The notes beneath the pieces were generated by a model. The model saw nothing but the letters and a program-made list of their open reading frames with translations. It was not told where the DNA came from and did no database searches. From assembly GCA_030434245.1 (NCBI GenBank), contig JAUISX010000004.1, positions 354,158 to 418,157 of the forward strand: a stretch of DNA of 64,000 nucleotides, given 5' to 3'. Position 1 is the first letter of the stretch, and each line of letters opens with the position of its first letter. The position numbers were made by a program, and so were the translations under genes. Of this stretch, positions 34,452-46,038 are shown piece after piece. The DNA comes from Porphyromonadaceae bacterium W3.11. GTDB lineage: Bacteria; Bacteroidota; Bacteroidia; Bacteroidales; Porphyromonadaceae.

Positions 34452-36644
34452 TCAAAGTCGATTAATAGACTTTACTCCCTTTATCCCCCTCATGGTATTT
34501 AGAAGCTTATTAAGCCCCTTAGCATCACGAATATTCAGGTAGAAGTAACCTTGGAATAAACCATCATGAGACTCTATATTATAGCTTCTAAGGGCCAACC
34601 CCTTTTCGTCCTTAATATGTCTGATGATCTGCTGAACCACAGAAAGATCGTCATTCCCAATGGCTTTAATAGTGATCTCATGACCTGATTCATCACTCCC
34701 TTTCCATTCTGCCTTTAATACCCTATATCCGAAACGCATAAAGAGATCTGGAGCATTTGGACAATCCATCCGATGCAACTTCAATCCATTTTGAGAGGCA
34801 AAAGCAAAAACCTTATCTCCATAAATTGGATTACAACACTTTGCCCTCTGAAAATCGATACCTGTCATCTTCTCATCGATGATAAGGACATCCTCCTCTT
34901 GGGCTAACTCCTGATGCTCGGTAGTTGTGACAAAACTTTCAGCACTATGCTTGACCATGCACTCTGAATCCTTTTGGTCAAGCTCTTGCTTATATTCATC
35001 TAGGAAAGCATTTAGATCTATCTTTTCATTCCCTATCGCTTCGTAGAAAGAGGTCGCCGCCTTATATCCTCTTTTCTTATATAGCTTTGTCAATAGGGCA
35101 TCATCCAACTCCAACTTTCGATTACGTAGTCGGCGTTGGAGCTCTTCTTTCGCAAGCTCTACAACCCTATCTGACTCTGCTCTTAAATCCTGCTTAATCT
35201 TAGCCCTCGCTTTACTAGTGACGACAAATTTAAGCCAATCACGCTTTGGGGATTGACTGTTTGAAGTATTCACAGTGACAGTATCTCCATTCTGCAATAT
35301 GTGGCGAATGGAGACATTTTTACCATCCACAATAGCGGATACCGTCTTGGCTCCTACTTTGCTATGGATAGCGAATGCAAAATCTAGAACAGACGCTCCC
35401 TTGGGTAACTTGATCAAATCCCCCTTGGGAGTAAAGACGTAAATCTCTTCATCGTAAAGATTAAGTTTGAAGTCCTTTATGACATCTTCTTTCTGATCGT
35501 GATGTTGCTCTAAAGCTGTCCGAACACTCGTCATGAAGTCATCCAGAGCAGCTTCACTTTTGACCCCCTTATATTTCCAGTGAGCGGCCAATCCTCTTTC
35601 CGCTATTTCATCCATTCTTTGGGTCCTGATCTGGACTTCCACCCACCTATTATCAGGCCCCATAACTGTAATGTGCAAGCTCTCATATCCATTGCTCTTA
35701 GGAACTGAGATCCAATCTTTTAGACGTTTAGGATTAGGCTGATACATATCGGTAATAACTGAATAGGCACGCCAGCACTGACTCCTCTCTTCCTCTGCTG
35801 GTGCATCTATCACAATACGGATAGCAAAGAGGTCATAGATCGCCTCAAACTCTATATTTTGTTTCTTGAGCTTATTACGAATAGATGAAATAGACTTGGT
35901 CCGACCCTTTATCTCAAAGGTTAGGCCAACCTCTTCTAACTGCTTCTTGATGGGTTCTATAAACTTAGCAATATAAGCATCTCTTTTTACTTTTGTCTCA
36001 CTTAGTTTATTTTTTATGTAATTAAAGGTCTCTCTGTCCGTGTACTTTAGAGCCAAGTCATCCATCTCGCTCATGATATTGTATAACCCAAGACGATGAG
36101 CAAGGGGACCATAGAGAAAGGAAGCCTCAGCAGAAAGCTTAAACTGCTCATCCTCTGTTAAAAACGTGCCTGCCAAACGTAGTTGGGTAAGCCTCTGAGC
36201 AATAAGGATCAGGATAACACGAACATCTTCAGCAAAGCTTAATAAGAAGGGACTGAAATTATCGCTATTGACAACTAAGTTCTTATCATACAGCTCCGAA
36301 ACCTTCAATAACAATCCGACCAACCTAGCCGTATCTTCGCCAAACTCCCTTGACACCTCGTCAATGGAGTAGTCACCCTCTTGGACTGGATACAGAACCA
36401 ACACAGCACTAACACTAGAGCCAGACAATCCGACCTCATCACAGACGGCAATCGCCGTAAGAAGTGAACGTACAGCATAATTCATTCCGTGGCTGTCACA
36501 ATAAAGCACTGAACTATTAGTAAGAATTTGCTTCAGGCGACCTAGTTCTACTTGGTCTAGACCGTGCTTGCAATTTAATAGTTCTTCGAAAAGTTTTACT
36601 GGATCATCTGTATTTTTTAACTTCCTAAAAGCTCTTGTTCCCAT
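34452..36644 (-). CDS. relA: RelA/SpoT-family (p)ppGpp synthetase with inactive hydrolase domain
   Basis: 730 residues. The N-terminal region aligns with the HD hydrolase domain but its metal-binding residues are lost: the usual HD...ED reads LYPVQEG (84-90), and the usual ADRLHN reads AQRLTQ (149-154). The synthetase domain is intact: IYDLFAIRI with Asp271, RLKD (307-310), NGYESLH and EVQIRT with Glu336. A TGS domain (YVFTPKGDLIKLPKGAS), a CC motif (AKCCNPIYGD) and a C-terminal ACT domain follow. It should make but not degrade (p)ppGpp. A bifunctional partner must exist elsewhere. Confidence 0.9.
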   Translation of the reverse strand: MGTRAFRKLKNTDDPVKLFEELLNCKHGLDQVELGRLKQILTNSSVLYCDSHGMNYAVRSLLTAIAVCDEVGLSGSSVSAVLVLYPVQEGDYSIDEVSREFGEDTARLVGLLLKVSELYDKNLVVNSDNFSPFLLSFAEDVRVILILIAQRLTQLRLAGTFLTEDEQFKLSAEASFLYGPLAHRLGLYNIMSEMDDLALKYTDRETFNYIKNKLSETKVKRDAYIAKFIEPIKKQLEEVGLTFEIKGRTKSISSIRNKLKKQNIEFEAIYDLFAIRIVIDAPAEEERSQCWRAYSVITDMYQPNPKRLKDWISVPKSNGYESLHITVMGPDNRWVEVQIRTQRMDEIAERGLAAHWKYKGVKSEAALDDFMTSVRTALEQHHDQKEDVIKDFKLNLYDEEIYVFTPKGDLIKLPKGASVLDFAFAIHSKVGAKTVSAIVDGKNVSIRHILQNGDTVTVNTSNSQSPKRDWLKFVVTSKARAKIKQDLRAESDRVVELAKEELQRRLRNRKLELDDALLTKLYKKRGYKAATSFYEAIGNEKIDLNAFLDEYKQELDQKDSECMVKHSAESFVTTTEHQELAQEEDVLIIDEKMTGIDFQRAKCCNPIYGDKVFAFASQNGLKLHRMDCPNAPDLFMRFGYRVLKAEWKGSDESGHEITIKAIGNDDLSVVQQIIRHIKDEKGLALRSYNIESHDGLFQGYFYLNIRDAKGLNKLLNTMRGIKGVKSINRL

Positions 36645-36691
36645 ACTAATTCATTTATTACATTGCGAATGTAATGATTTTCAGTATATTT

Positions 36692-36724
36692 TTCGTGATT
36701 ATTCCATTTATTTATATAACTTTG
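36692..36724 (+). promoter_or_regulatory. Promoter of the thioredoxin-like lipoprotein gene
   Basis: The -7 element TAACTTTG lies at 36717-36724, with a weak -33 (TTCG) 21 bp upstream. The leader is about 80 nt. Confidence 0.5.
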
Positions 36725-36810
36725 TTGTGATTTAAAAGTGTTTGAGCATTTTTTAAAGTCTCACACGACAAGCGAACTATTTATCAATAAGAATAAAGAA
36801 AAAGAACATT

Positions 36811-37923
36811 ATGAAGAAAATTGTATTATTTGCTTCCATCTTAGCCATAGCATTGGCAGGATGTAAGGGAAGTAAAGAAGAATTTAAATTAACAGCAACA
36901 AACCTTCCTGCTGAGTTAGAGGGTCAATATGCTTACATCTACGACGATGCAAGAGAGGTAGTGGACTCTGTGATGATTACTAACGGAACTGTTAGTTACA
37001 CTGACGAGGTAGCCCTTGACAAGGCATATACAATGACCATTGGCGGACAACCTATCACTTTCGTTAAGGAAAATGGTGAGTTTAAGTTTGACATGGTAAC
37101 AGAAGAAGAGGGTGCTACTCCTACTCTAAAATGCGTTAGCTCACCAGAGAATAGCCTTTACGGTAAGGTGGTTGCGATGCAAGATGAGCTAAAGGAATCA
37201 TTAGACCCTATCTACAATCGTTACCAAAATGTCGTTTCTGAAATCAAGGAAAACCCAGAACTTGAAAATGAGAAGATTGCTGAAATTGAAGCTATCCAAA
37301 ACGAATATGTAACTAAGGCTAACGAAATTGCAAAGCGTTATTTCGAAGAAAACAAGGACAACTTCGTGGGGCTACAAGCTTTCCGTCAAATCCAATTCGA
37401 ATCTAATGCTGAGATGATGGCAGCTTATGAATCAGCAGGTGACCTTATCAAAAATAATGCTCCTATCAAAGAGCAATACGAAAAGGCTATCTCAGCTGAA
37501 AAGACAAAAGTCGGTGCATCATTCGTTGACTTTGACATGGTAAATGGTGAGGGTGAAACAGTAGCTCTAAGTAGCTTCCGTGAAGAGGGTAAGTACCTTC
37601 TTGTAGACTTCTTTGCTTCTTGGTGTGGTCCTTGCAAGGCTTCAATGCCTACTCTTAAAGAACTTGATAAGAACTTCTCTTCTAAGGGTCTAGTAACTGT
37701 AAGTATCGCAACATGGGATAAGGTAGCAGACTACACTAAGGCAGTGGAAGAGCACGGTATCACATGGGCAAACATCATCGATACAGAAAGCACTGGTGCT
37801 ACTGTTTATGGCGTAGCTGGTGTTCCTACTTTCATCCTATTCTCTCCAGAAGGTGAGATCCTAGTACGTACTCACGACGTTAACGATGTCAAGAGCAAGT
37901 TGGAAGAACTAACATCTCTATAA
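36811..37923 (+). CDS. DUF4369/TlpA-like thioredoxin lipoprotein
   Basis: A 370-residue lipoprotein (signal ending LAGC, Cys18). An N-terminal DUF4369-type beta domain follows to about 110, then a helical linker (110-230), then a TlpA/AhpC-like thioredoxin domain with FFASWCGPCKASMP (Cys272, Cys275) and the cis-proline motif GVAGVPTFILF. It is a likely periplasmic disulfide reductase anchored to a membrane. This architecture is common and multi-copy in Bacteroidota. Its redox partner is unknown. Confidence 0.88.
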   Translation: MKKIVLFASILAIALAGCKGSKEEFKLTATNLPAELEGQYAYIYDDAREVVDSVMITNGTVSYTDEVALDKAYTMTIGGQPITFVKENGEFKFDMVTEEEGATPTLKCVSSPENSLYGKVVAMQDELKESLDPIYNRYQNVVSEIKENPELENEKIAEIEAIQNEYVTKANEIAKRYFEENKDNFVGLQAFRQIQFESNAEMMAAYESAGDLIKNNAPIKEQYEKAISAEKTKVGASFVDFDMVNGEGETVALSSFREEGKYLLVDFFASWCGPCKASMPTLKELDKNFSSKGLVTVSIATWDKVADYTKAVEEHGITWANIIDTESTGATVYGVAGVPTFILFSPEGEILVRTHDVNDVKSKLEELTSL

Positions 37924-37954
37924 TCTATAGATTAGATTTATAACAGATCAAAAA

Positions 37955-37993
37955 AAATAGAGGGCTTACCGATAACGGTAAGCCCTCTATTTT
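37955..37993. terminator. Bidirectional terminator, thioredoxin lipoprotein / eno
   Basis: AATAGAGGGCTTACC pairs with GGTAAGCCCTCTATT around a 6-nt loop, preceded by an A-run and followed by Ts. It lies between convergent genes. Confidence 0.9.
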
Positions 37994-38010
37994 CATATCT
38001 AAGTCTAAAC

Positions 38011-39396
<1,386 letters not shown>

Positions 39397-39413
39397 CTAT
39401 AGGATATAAACGA

Positions 39414-39451
39414 TTGAGTAGAAATAGGATCACGACCCTATTTCTACTCAA
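39414..39451 (-). terminator. Terminator of the histidine degradation operon
   Basis: TTGAGTAGAAATAGG pairs with CCTATTTCTACTCAA around an 8-nt loop, 21 bp past the hutH stop on the minus strand. Confidence 0.75.
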
Positions 39452-39471
39452 TAACCTTTATCTATATACGA

Positions 39472-41010
39472 TCATAATGACTTAAAATCGTAGTCGTACA
39501 CAAACTGAGCTGCGGCATCAATCAATGTATACATCACTACATCATCCTCAACCTTTGGTACTACAGTACGGAAGTCCTTATATAACTTCTGCAATGATGC
39601 AGAGGTCAATTCTTCACCTCCACGTAGTGCCAATGCTTGAGCACCATTCATCAACTCGATACCAAGAATAGCAAATAAGTTATCCAGAAGAGGTAATAAC
39701 TTAGTGGCGGCATTAGCACCCATTGACACATGGTCTTCTTGGCCATTAGAGCTCACTATACTGTCACTAGCAGCCGAGAAGCAATACATTTTATTACGGC
39801 TAACCATAGCAGCTGCAGCATATTGAGGGATCATGAAACCACTATTCAAGCCTGGGCGAGCCACCAAAAACTCTGGCAGGTCATGAAGGCCAAGAATTAG
39901 CTGTGCTGTACGACGCTCTGAGATATTCCCAATCTCAGCCATCGCTATAGCTAAGAAGTCATACACAAGTGCTAGAGGCTGCCCGTGGAAGTTTCCACCA
40001 CTGACGATAACATCCTCCTCAGGGAAGATCGTTGGATTATCAGTAACAGAGTTAATTTCACGCTCTACTACAGAGCTTACATACTTCCAGCTATCATAGC
40101 TCGCACCAATAACTTGAGGTATGCAACGGAATGAATAAGGATCCTGTACCTGTGACTTTTCTTTTTCCTGTAGTTTGCTACCCTTCAATAGATCACGCAT
40201 CACTTCAGAGACTACCTGCTGTCCCTCGTGAGGACGAACTTCATGAAGTCGATGATAGAATGGTGCAGAAAGACCATCAAATGACTCTAATGAGATGGCT
40301 GCTACACCCAGAGCAGCACGCATCGCACGTCGTCCTAAAATGAGAGCATACACGCCATGAGCACTCATAAACTGAGTACCATTCAATAGTGCTAGTCCTT
40401 CTTTGCTCTTAAGCGTAACAGTCTCTAGGCCTGCATTACGGTAGGCATCAGATGACTTCATTCTCTCACCATGATAAATCACCTCACCCTCTCCTATCAG
40501 TGGTAAGAAAAGATTTGCCAATGGAGCAAGGTCGCCAGAAGCACCAAGGGAACCCTTATCAAAAACGACTGGAAGAATGTCATTATTGAGCATATCTACA
40601 ATACGCTCAACGGTACAAACCTGTACCCCGCTATGTCCTAAGGATAGAGCATGTGCCTTAAGGATCAACATCAGCTTAACAACTGGCTCTGGGACAAGCT
40701 CTCCATAGCTACAAGCATGGCTCTTAACTAAGTTCTCCTGAAGAGTCGTTAGATCCTCCATAGAAATACTTATATTACAAAGGGAGCCAAAACCAGTAGT
40801 AATACCATATAGTGGATGGTCTGTACGTTCCACTTTTTCATCGAGATAATTACGACACTTCTCAATGCGAGCAACAGCTTCTGGAGCTAACTCATACTTT
40901 ACATTCTGAGTAGCTAAAAGTTTTTCGAGTTCATCAATCCGCAGATCCTCTTTGCCAATAACAAAAGTCATCGGCCCCTCTATGGTTCGTTTAATGTTAG
41001 TAACTTTCAT
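39472..41010 (-). CDS. hutH: Histidine ammonia-lyase
   Basis: I start at 41010 (MKVTNIKRTIEGP), right after the fchA stop, giving 512 residues. The longer frame overlaps fchA by 50 bp. The MIO cofactor triad Ala-Ser-Gly sits at 157-159 in GSLGASGDLAPLA. YGITTGFGSL and the QDPYSFRC segment are also typical. It deaminates histidine to urocanate. Here it is the last gene of the hut operon although it acts first. Confidence 0.95.
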   Translation of the reverse strand: MKVTNIKRTIEGPMTFVIGKEDLRIDELEKLLATQNVKYELAPEAVARIEKCRNYLDEKVERTDHPLYGITTGFGSLCNISISMEDLTTLQENLVKSHACSYGELVPEPVVKLMLILKAHALSLGHSGVQVCTVERIVDMLNNDILPVVFDKGSLGASGDLAPLANLFLPLIGEGEVIYHGERMKSSDAYRNAGLETVTLKSKEGLALLNGTQFMSAHGVYALILGRRAMRAALGVAAISLESFDGLSAPFYHRLHEVRPHEGQQVVSEVMRDLLKGSKLQEKEKSQVQDPYSFRCIPQVIGASYDSWKYVSSVVEREINSVTDNPTIFPEEDVIVSGGNFHGQPLALVYDFLAIAMAEIGNISERRTAQLILGLHDLPEFLVARPGLNSGFMIPQYAAAAMVSRNKMYCFSAASDSIVSSNGQEDHVSMGANAATKLLPLLDNLFAILGIELMNGAQALALRGGEELTSASLQKLYKDFRTVVPKVEDDVVMYTLIDAAAQFVYDYDFKSL

Positions 41011-41014
41011 ATCC

Positions 41015-41662
41015 TTAGAGTTGCTTATAAGTGTGTGAAAGTATTTTCTTCTCAGCCTCCTCAACAGCTTTCTCTAATTCATCACATGTATCAGCATATT
41101 GCTTAACAAATGCTTCGTCCTTAATACCACCAAGATTGATTCTAACATTCAATAGTGCACCAAGAACAGCCAAACGACAACTCATCATTGCGATACATCC
41201 ATCAGTGATAGCATTTTGATTTCCCTTCATCACGACAGTCTCAATAAGGGGAATCAGCTCGAAAGCTACCTTAGCTACCTCCATTGGTACTGCAGCTGCA
41301 GTCTTAGTAGCCTCCTGAATAGCTTCAGAACGTGTACCTTTTTCCCAGTCTGTTTCTTTAGGCAACTTATATGCTTCAGAGACTCTAGCATATGCTTCAC
41401 TATCCCTATCAATTCCAGCTACTAGCTCTGCACGAATGGCATCAACCTTATCGACTAAAGCCCTCATTTCAGCATCTACCTCAGCATATTTCTTCCTCCC
41501 TATTGTCAGTCCTGCCACCATCTGTGTAAGTGCAGCACTGATACCTCCGACTAATGCTGAAACGCTACCCCCACCTGGCACTGGTTCAGAACCAGCGGTA
41601 ACATCCATGAACTCCTCTACTGTATGATCCTTTAGAAGGATGTTTTCTTTATCTTCTACCAT
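41015..41662 (-). CDS. fchA: Formimidotetrahydrofolate cyclodeaminase
   Basis: A 215-residue all-helical protein of the FTCD-C family. The VTAGSEPVPGGGSVSALVGGISAALTQMV start is cut short here: key parts are PGGGSVSA and the ALTQMVAGLT helix. It converts formimino-THF to methenyl-THF, releasing ammonia. It is separate from the formiminotransferase (ftcD at 42962), unlike the fused mammalian enzyme. Confidence 0.92.
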   Translation of the reverse strand: MVEDKENILLKDHTVEEFMDVTAGSEPVPGGGSVSALVGGISAALTQMVAGLTIGRKKYAEVDAEMRALVDKVDAIRAELVAGIDRDSEAYARVSEAYKLPKETDWEKGTRSEAIQEATKTAAAVPMEVAKVAFELIPLIETVVMKGNQNAITDGCIAMMSCRLAVLGALLNVRINLGGIKDEAFVKQYADTCDELEKAVEEAEKKILSHTYKQL

Positions 41663-41691
41663 TTTACTGATCTATTTTATCTAATTATTAT

Positions 41692-42960
41692 TTACTTAAA
41701 CTTATATGGGATACCTGCTTTGATAGTAGTATCTACTAGATTCATCCCAAAGTGATAACTCAAAAACTTATATGAAGGATACTTCAAAATGACAGCATCC
41801 CCTACCTTACCGACCTCTAGACTACCAATCTCTGATGCCCTATTAATAGCTTTTGCAGCATTGATAGTCATCGCCGCAATCGTTTCTTCTACAGTCATCT
41901 TCATATAAATGGTAGAAAGTGCAATCAATAAAGGTACAGATGCACTAAAGCAACTACCGGGATTAAGGTCTGAAGCCACAGCGACACAGCATCCCGCGTC
42001 TATCATCGCTCTAGCAGGTGCGTAATCATCCATCAAGGAGAAGGCAGTCAATGGAAGGCAAGTAGCAACGGTCTCACTATTCGCCAATGCGTTGATCCCC
42101 TCTTCAGAAATCTTCAGAAGGTGGTCAGCTGACAAACAACCCAGCTCTGCAGCCAATTGAGCACCACCTATCGGTACAATCTCATCAGCATGCATCTTCA
42201 CCTTGAAGCCCATCTCTGTAGCAGCCTTAAGCAGTTTACGAGTATCCTCATGCTCAAAGACATTTTTCTCTGTAAAGATATCGACACATTCAGCTAAATC
42301 ACGCTCCTTAACCAAAGGGAGCATCTCACGAATGATGAAGTCTATATACTCTGATGGACGTCCAGCATACTCCAGAGGAGTATCATGAGCTCCCATATAA
42401 GTACTTGACAGAGATATAGGATGGCGTTTATTCAGCTCCTGAGTCACTTCCAACTGACGAATCTCAGTATCATGATCCATACCATAGCCACTCTTTGCTT
42501 CTACCGTGGTAACACCCATACTAAGCATAGCATCAAGGTGACGAAGTGCACTATTAGTCAGTTCTTCCTTAGAGCCTCCGCGTGTCGCCTTAGTAGTGCT
42601 CGCTATACCACCACCACGCTCCATGATGCTCATATAGCTCTCACCAGCCAATCTCCACTGAAACTCATCTTCACGGAACCCACCAAAAACGAGATGGGTA
42701 TGACTATCCACAAAGCCTGGAATAACACAGCCTCCTTTAGCGTCTATACGCTCCTCTCCTGTAGAAATTGCAGGGGCACCTTCTTCTGGACCTGCATATG
42801 TAACAAGCCCTTCTTGAATAACAAGCACAGCTGGTCCTTCGACTATGCCGATGTTTCCCATTTCAGAAGCTCCACGACGGGGCGAGCCGGCCATCGTGAC
42901 CAGCTGCCCTATATTGTGGATATAGACATTGCCTACATTTTTATCTCTAAGGCTCTTCAT
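41692..42960 (-). CDS. hutI: Imidazolonepropionase
   Basis: A 422-residue amidohydrolase. The metal-binding DSHTHLVFGG, the AKSGYGMDHDTEIRQL and KMHADEI segments, and VASDLNPGSC near the C-terminus are as in HutI. It hydrolyses imidazolone-5-propionate to formiminoglutamate. It ends 29 bp before fchA and starts 1 bp after ftcD. Confidence 0.94.
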   Translation of the reverse strand: MKSLRDKNVGNVYIHNIGQLVTMAGSPRRGASEMGNIGIVEGPAVLVIQEGLVTYAGPEEGAPAISTGEERIDAKGGCVIPGFVDSHTHLVFGGFREDEFQWRLAGESYMSIMERGGGIASTTKATRGGSKEELTNSALRHLDAMLSMGVTTVEAKSGYGMDHDTEIRQLEVTQELNKRHPISLSSTYMGAHDTPLEYAGRPSEYIDFIIREMLPLVKERDLAECVDIFTEKNVFEHEDTRKLLKAATEMGFKVKMHADEIVPIGGAQLAAELGCLSADHLLKISEEGINALANSETVATCLPLTAFSLMDDYAPARAMIDAGCCVAVASDLNPGSCFSASVPLLIALSTIYMKMTVEETIAAMTINAAKAINRASEIGSLEVGKVGDAVILKYPSYKFLSYHFGMNLVDTTIKAGIPYKFK

Positions 42961-42961
42961 A

Positions 42962-43933
42962 TCAAGCTCCAGCCTTAGCTATTTTGTACTCAAGTACTTG
43001 TTGGATACTAAAGTTTTCAAGACGTAGATAATAAGTAATTAAGCTTACTACTTGCTCTAGTGGCATGTCATCCTCTAGCTCCTCCTGACCTAGATAGTAT
43101 GCAAGTGACTCTTCTAGAGCAGCCTTAGGTACTAGACCGATAATCTCTGCACCTACGATCTCTGCATCATAACGCTCAGCCTCCATTCGTACCATCTCAT
43201 GAGCACGATAAACCGCAGTTTTAGTAAAGTCTGTAAGGTTCATAGACACCTGAGATTGATGACGTTCAGTAAGATCTACACCCATACCCTTCACAAAACG
43301 AAGACCGCCGCCGATGTGACGAACACGCTTAGCAATAGCTGTAGCGACCTCTACGTTAGGGGTATCAAGGTTAACATTATAAGCCACTAGAGGCATACGA
43401 CCACCAACAGCTACGGTACCAGCAGTAGCATGACGCTCTGCCTTACCATAGTCAGGAGCCCATTCAGGTTCTTTGATCTTCTCAGCCATTCCTTCGAATT
43501 CACCCTTACGGATCTTAGCAAGGTTTTGGCGATGAGGAGCAGTAGCTGAATCCTCGTAAAGGAATACAGGGACGCCTATTTCTTCACCAATGATGCGACC
43601 AACTTCCTTTGAAAGTTCTACAGCATCTTCCTTGGTTACATTCTTGATAGGAATAAATGGAATGACGTCAACGGCACCCATACGTGGGTGCTGACCTTGG
43701 TGTTTGGTTAGGTCAATCTTATCCACAGCGACACGTACAGCTTCTAGCACAGCTTCCTTAAGAGGTTCTGGCTCGCCTACTAGAGTAACCACCATACGAT
43801 TGTGATCCTCATCATTAGAGTAATCCAGAAGGATTACATTCTCTTTATTTCTCAGAGGAGCTAAAATCGCCTCCATCACTTCCTTGTTACGTCCTTCACT
43901 AAAGTTAGGGACGCACTCCATAATCTTATTCAT
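42962..43933 (-). CDS. ftcD: Glutamate formiminotransferase
   Basis: 323 residues, the single-domain form. MECVPNFSEGRN, DHNRMVVTLVGEP, HPRMGAVDVIPFIP and MPLVAYNVNLDT are family hallmarks. It moves the formimino group from formiminoglutamate to tetrahydrofolate, leaving glutamate. FchA in the same operon processes its product. Confidence 0.95.
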   Translation of the reverse strand: MNKIMECVPNFSEGRNKEVMEAILAPLRNKENVILLDYSNDEDHNRMVVTLVGEPEPLKEAVLEAVRVAVDKIDLTKHQGQHPRMGAVDVIPFIPIKNVTKEDAVELSKEVGRIIGEEIGVPVFLYEDSATAPHRQNLAKIRKGEFEGMAEKIKEPEWAPDYGKAERHATAGTVAVGGRMPLVAYNVNLDTPNVEVATAIAKRVRHIGGGLRFVKGMGVDLTERHQSQVSMNLTDFTKTAVYRAHEMVRMEAERYDAEIVGAEIIGLVPKAALEESLAYYLGQEELEDDMPLEQVVSLITYYLRLENFSIQQVLEYKIAKAGA

Positions 43934-43973
43934 ATTATTTTCTGGTATATGTTGTTATTAAATATCTATTCTA

Positions 43974-45983
43974 TTACTTTACTAAGTCATCAATCAATTC
44001 ATCCTTAACTAGGAATGGAATTGTGATATGGTATCCCTCACTATGGGATTGATTAAAGTCCTTCGAGGTCTCCATCGCATTCTGATTGCGAGCCCAAGAT
44101 CTACGAGCGACACCGCCCATAACGTCCCACAGCATTGAAGAGCGTAAGATACGATCCACTCTCTCAGAACCATCACAGACCATACCAAAACCACCATTGA
44201 TAGCTTTACCGATACCAACACCGCCACCATTGTGGAGTGCCACTAGGCTCATACCTCTCGCACAGTTTCCAGCGAAGCACTGCACGGCCATATCTGCCAT
44301 AACGTTAGAGCCATCCTTGATGTTAGAGGTTTCACGGAATGGGGAGTCTGTACCACTCACATCGTGATGGTCACGACCTAACATAATAGGACCAACCTCT
44401 CCATTACGAACCATTTCATTGAATTTGAGTGCGATGTTCATTCTACCCAAAGCATCCTGATATAGAATACGAGCTTGAGTACCCACCACTAATTGATTCT
44501 TCTCGGCATCACGGATCCACACATAATTATCACGATCCTGTGCACGTCTATCTGGATCAATGCACTCCATAGCAGCATGGTCGGTCTTGATTAGATCCTC
44601 ATGCTTACCACTTAGGCAAACCCAACGGAATGGACCATAACCGTAATCAAATAGCTCTGGACCCATAATATCCTCTACATAGCTAGGCCAGATAAATCCA
44701 TCCTTATCATCATAGCCATTCTTGGAGATCTCATTAACCCCAGCATCGAAGACAGACTTCATAAAGGCATTACCATAATCAAAGAAGTATGTCCCCTTAG
44801 CTACGAGCTTCTTAATCACTTCATAGTGACGACGAAGTCCCTTATTAACCTCCTCTTCGAACTTCTTACGATCTTCCTTCAGCAAGCGGGTACGCTCATC
44901 GAAGCTCAGAGATACTGGACAATAACCTCCTTCATAAACAGCATGACAGCTAGTTTGGTCTGAAAGTAACTCGATATGGATATCATGCTCAACAGCGTAT
45001 TCCAATAGATCCACTATGTTACCGAGGTATGCGATAGAGGTTGGCTTCTTACTTTCCAACCCTTTCTTAGCCATCTCAAAAGCTTCATCAAGTGAGCGAG
45101 CAATATGCTTAACCCAACCCTGATTATATCTAGTCATGATACGAGACTCATCCACCTCAGCAATGATAGATGTCGCACCTGCGATATCTGCAGCTTTAGG
45201 TTGAGCTCCACTCATACCACCTAATCCAGATGAAACGAATAACTTACCGGCAAGGTTGCCATCAGCACCAATACCTAGACGTTGGCGACCAGCATTCAAG
45301 AGGGTATTATAAGTACCATGAACGATACCTTGTGGTCCAATATACATCCAACCACCAGCAGTCATCTGGCCGTAGTTGGCGACACCCATCTGTGCAGCCA
45401 CTTCCCAGTCATGAATATTATCATAAAGCCCCACCATCATGGAGTTAGTAATGATTACTCTAGGTGCTTCTGGTTTACTTTCAAAAAGCCCAAGCGGGTG
45501 ACCACTCTCTAAGACTAAAGTCTGATGGTCAGTCATCTCTTCAAGGTACTTCTTGACTACTCTGTACTGCATCCAGTTTTGGAAAACCTGCCCTGTCTCA
45601 CCATAAGTCACCAATTCATAAGGGTATAGTGCTACATCGAAGCAAAGGTTATTATCAATCATTACCTGAAAAGCCTTCGCCTCTATACACTTACCTTTGT
45701 ATTCATCAATAGTTTTAGCATTAAGATTACCTTCAGGACGATAACGATAGCCATAGATTTTACCACGAGTACGTAGCTCCTCTAAAAATTCAGGGGCTAG
45801 CTTTTCATGCAGCTCCTCAGGGATATAACGGAGTGCGTTACGCAATGCGGTTTTAGTTTGCTCAACAGTCAGGCGATAACCTCTATCTGGAGCTCTACGG
45901 ATACCTTCTTCAAACTTTGGATAGTCTGGTAACTTACTATCCAATACAAATTTACTATTACTCATTTCAAAAAACATTCTCAC
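43974..45983 (-). CDS. hutU: Urocanate hydratase
   Basis: 669 residues, in the longer class of HutU. It uses bound NAD+ to hydrate urocanate to imidazolonepropionate. SSGLGGMSGAQPKAADIAG, YNQGWVKHIARS and the GRDHHDVSGTDSPFRETS segment are diagnostic. It is the first hut gene. The start may be 45965 (MSNSKFVLD), which follows a purine-rich stretch. Only 55 bp separate it from rsgA, so the operon promoter is short or lies within or upstream of rsgA. Confidence 0.94.
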   Translation of the reverse strand: MRMFFEMSNSKFVLDSKLPDYPKFEEGIRRAPDRGYRLTVEQTKTALRNALRYIPEELHEKLAPEFLEELRTRGKIYGYRYRPEGNLNAKTIDEYKGKCIEAKAFQVMIDNNLCFDVALYPYELVTYGETGQVFQNWMQYRVVKKYLEEMTDHQTLVLESGHPLGLFESKPEAPRVIITNSMMVGLYDNIHDWEVAAQMGVANYGQMTAGGWMYIGPQGIVHGTYNTLLNAGRQRLGIGADGNLAGKLFVSSGLGGMSGAQPKAADIAGATSIIAEVDESRIMTRYNQGWVKHIARSLDEAFEMAKKGLESKKPTSIAYLGNIVDLLEYAVEHDIHIELLSDQTSCHAVYEGGYCPVSLSFDERTRLLKEDRKKFEEEVNKGLRRHYEVIKKLVAKGTYFFDYGNAFMKSVFDAGVNEISKNGYDDKDGFIWPSYVEDIMGPELFDYGYGPFRWVCLSGKHEDLIKTDHAAMECIDPDRRAQDRDNYVWIRDAEKNQLVVGTQARILYQDALGRMNIALKFNEMVRNGEVGPIMLGRDHHDVSGTDSPFRETSNIKDGSNVMADMAVQCFAGNCARGMSLVALHNGGGVGIGKAINGGFGMVCDGSERVDRILRSSMLWDVMGGVARRSWARNQNAMETSKDFNQSHSEGYHITIPFLVKDELIDDLVK

Positions 45984-46038
45984 CCCTCACTTGTGTTCAT
46001 AGCTTAGGGTATTATTCTCATTAAATTTTTTACTGCTT

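Noticed and set aside
42421-42978. 185-codon plus-strand frame opposite hutI
   Set aside because: It is a mirror frame of a well-supported gene with non-protein-like composition.
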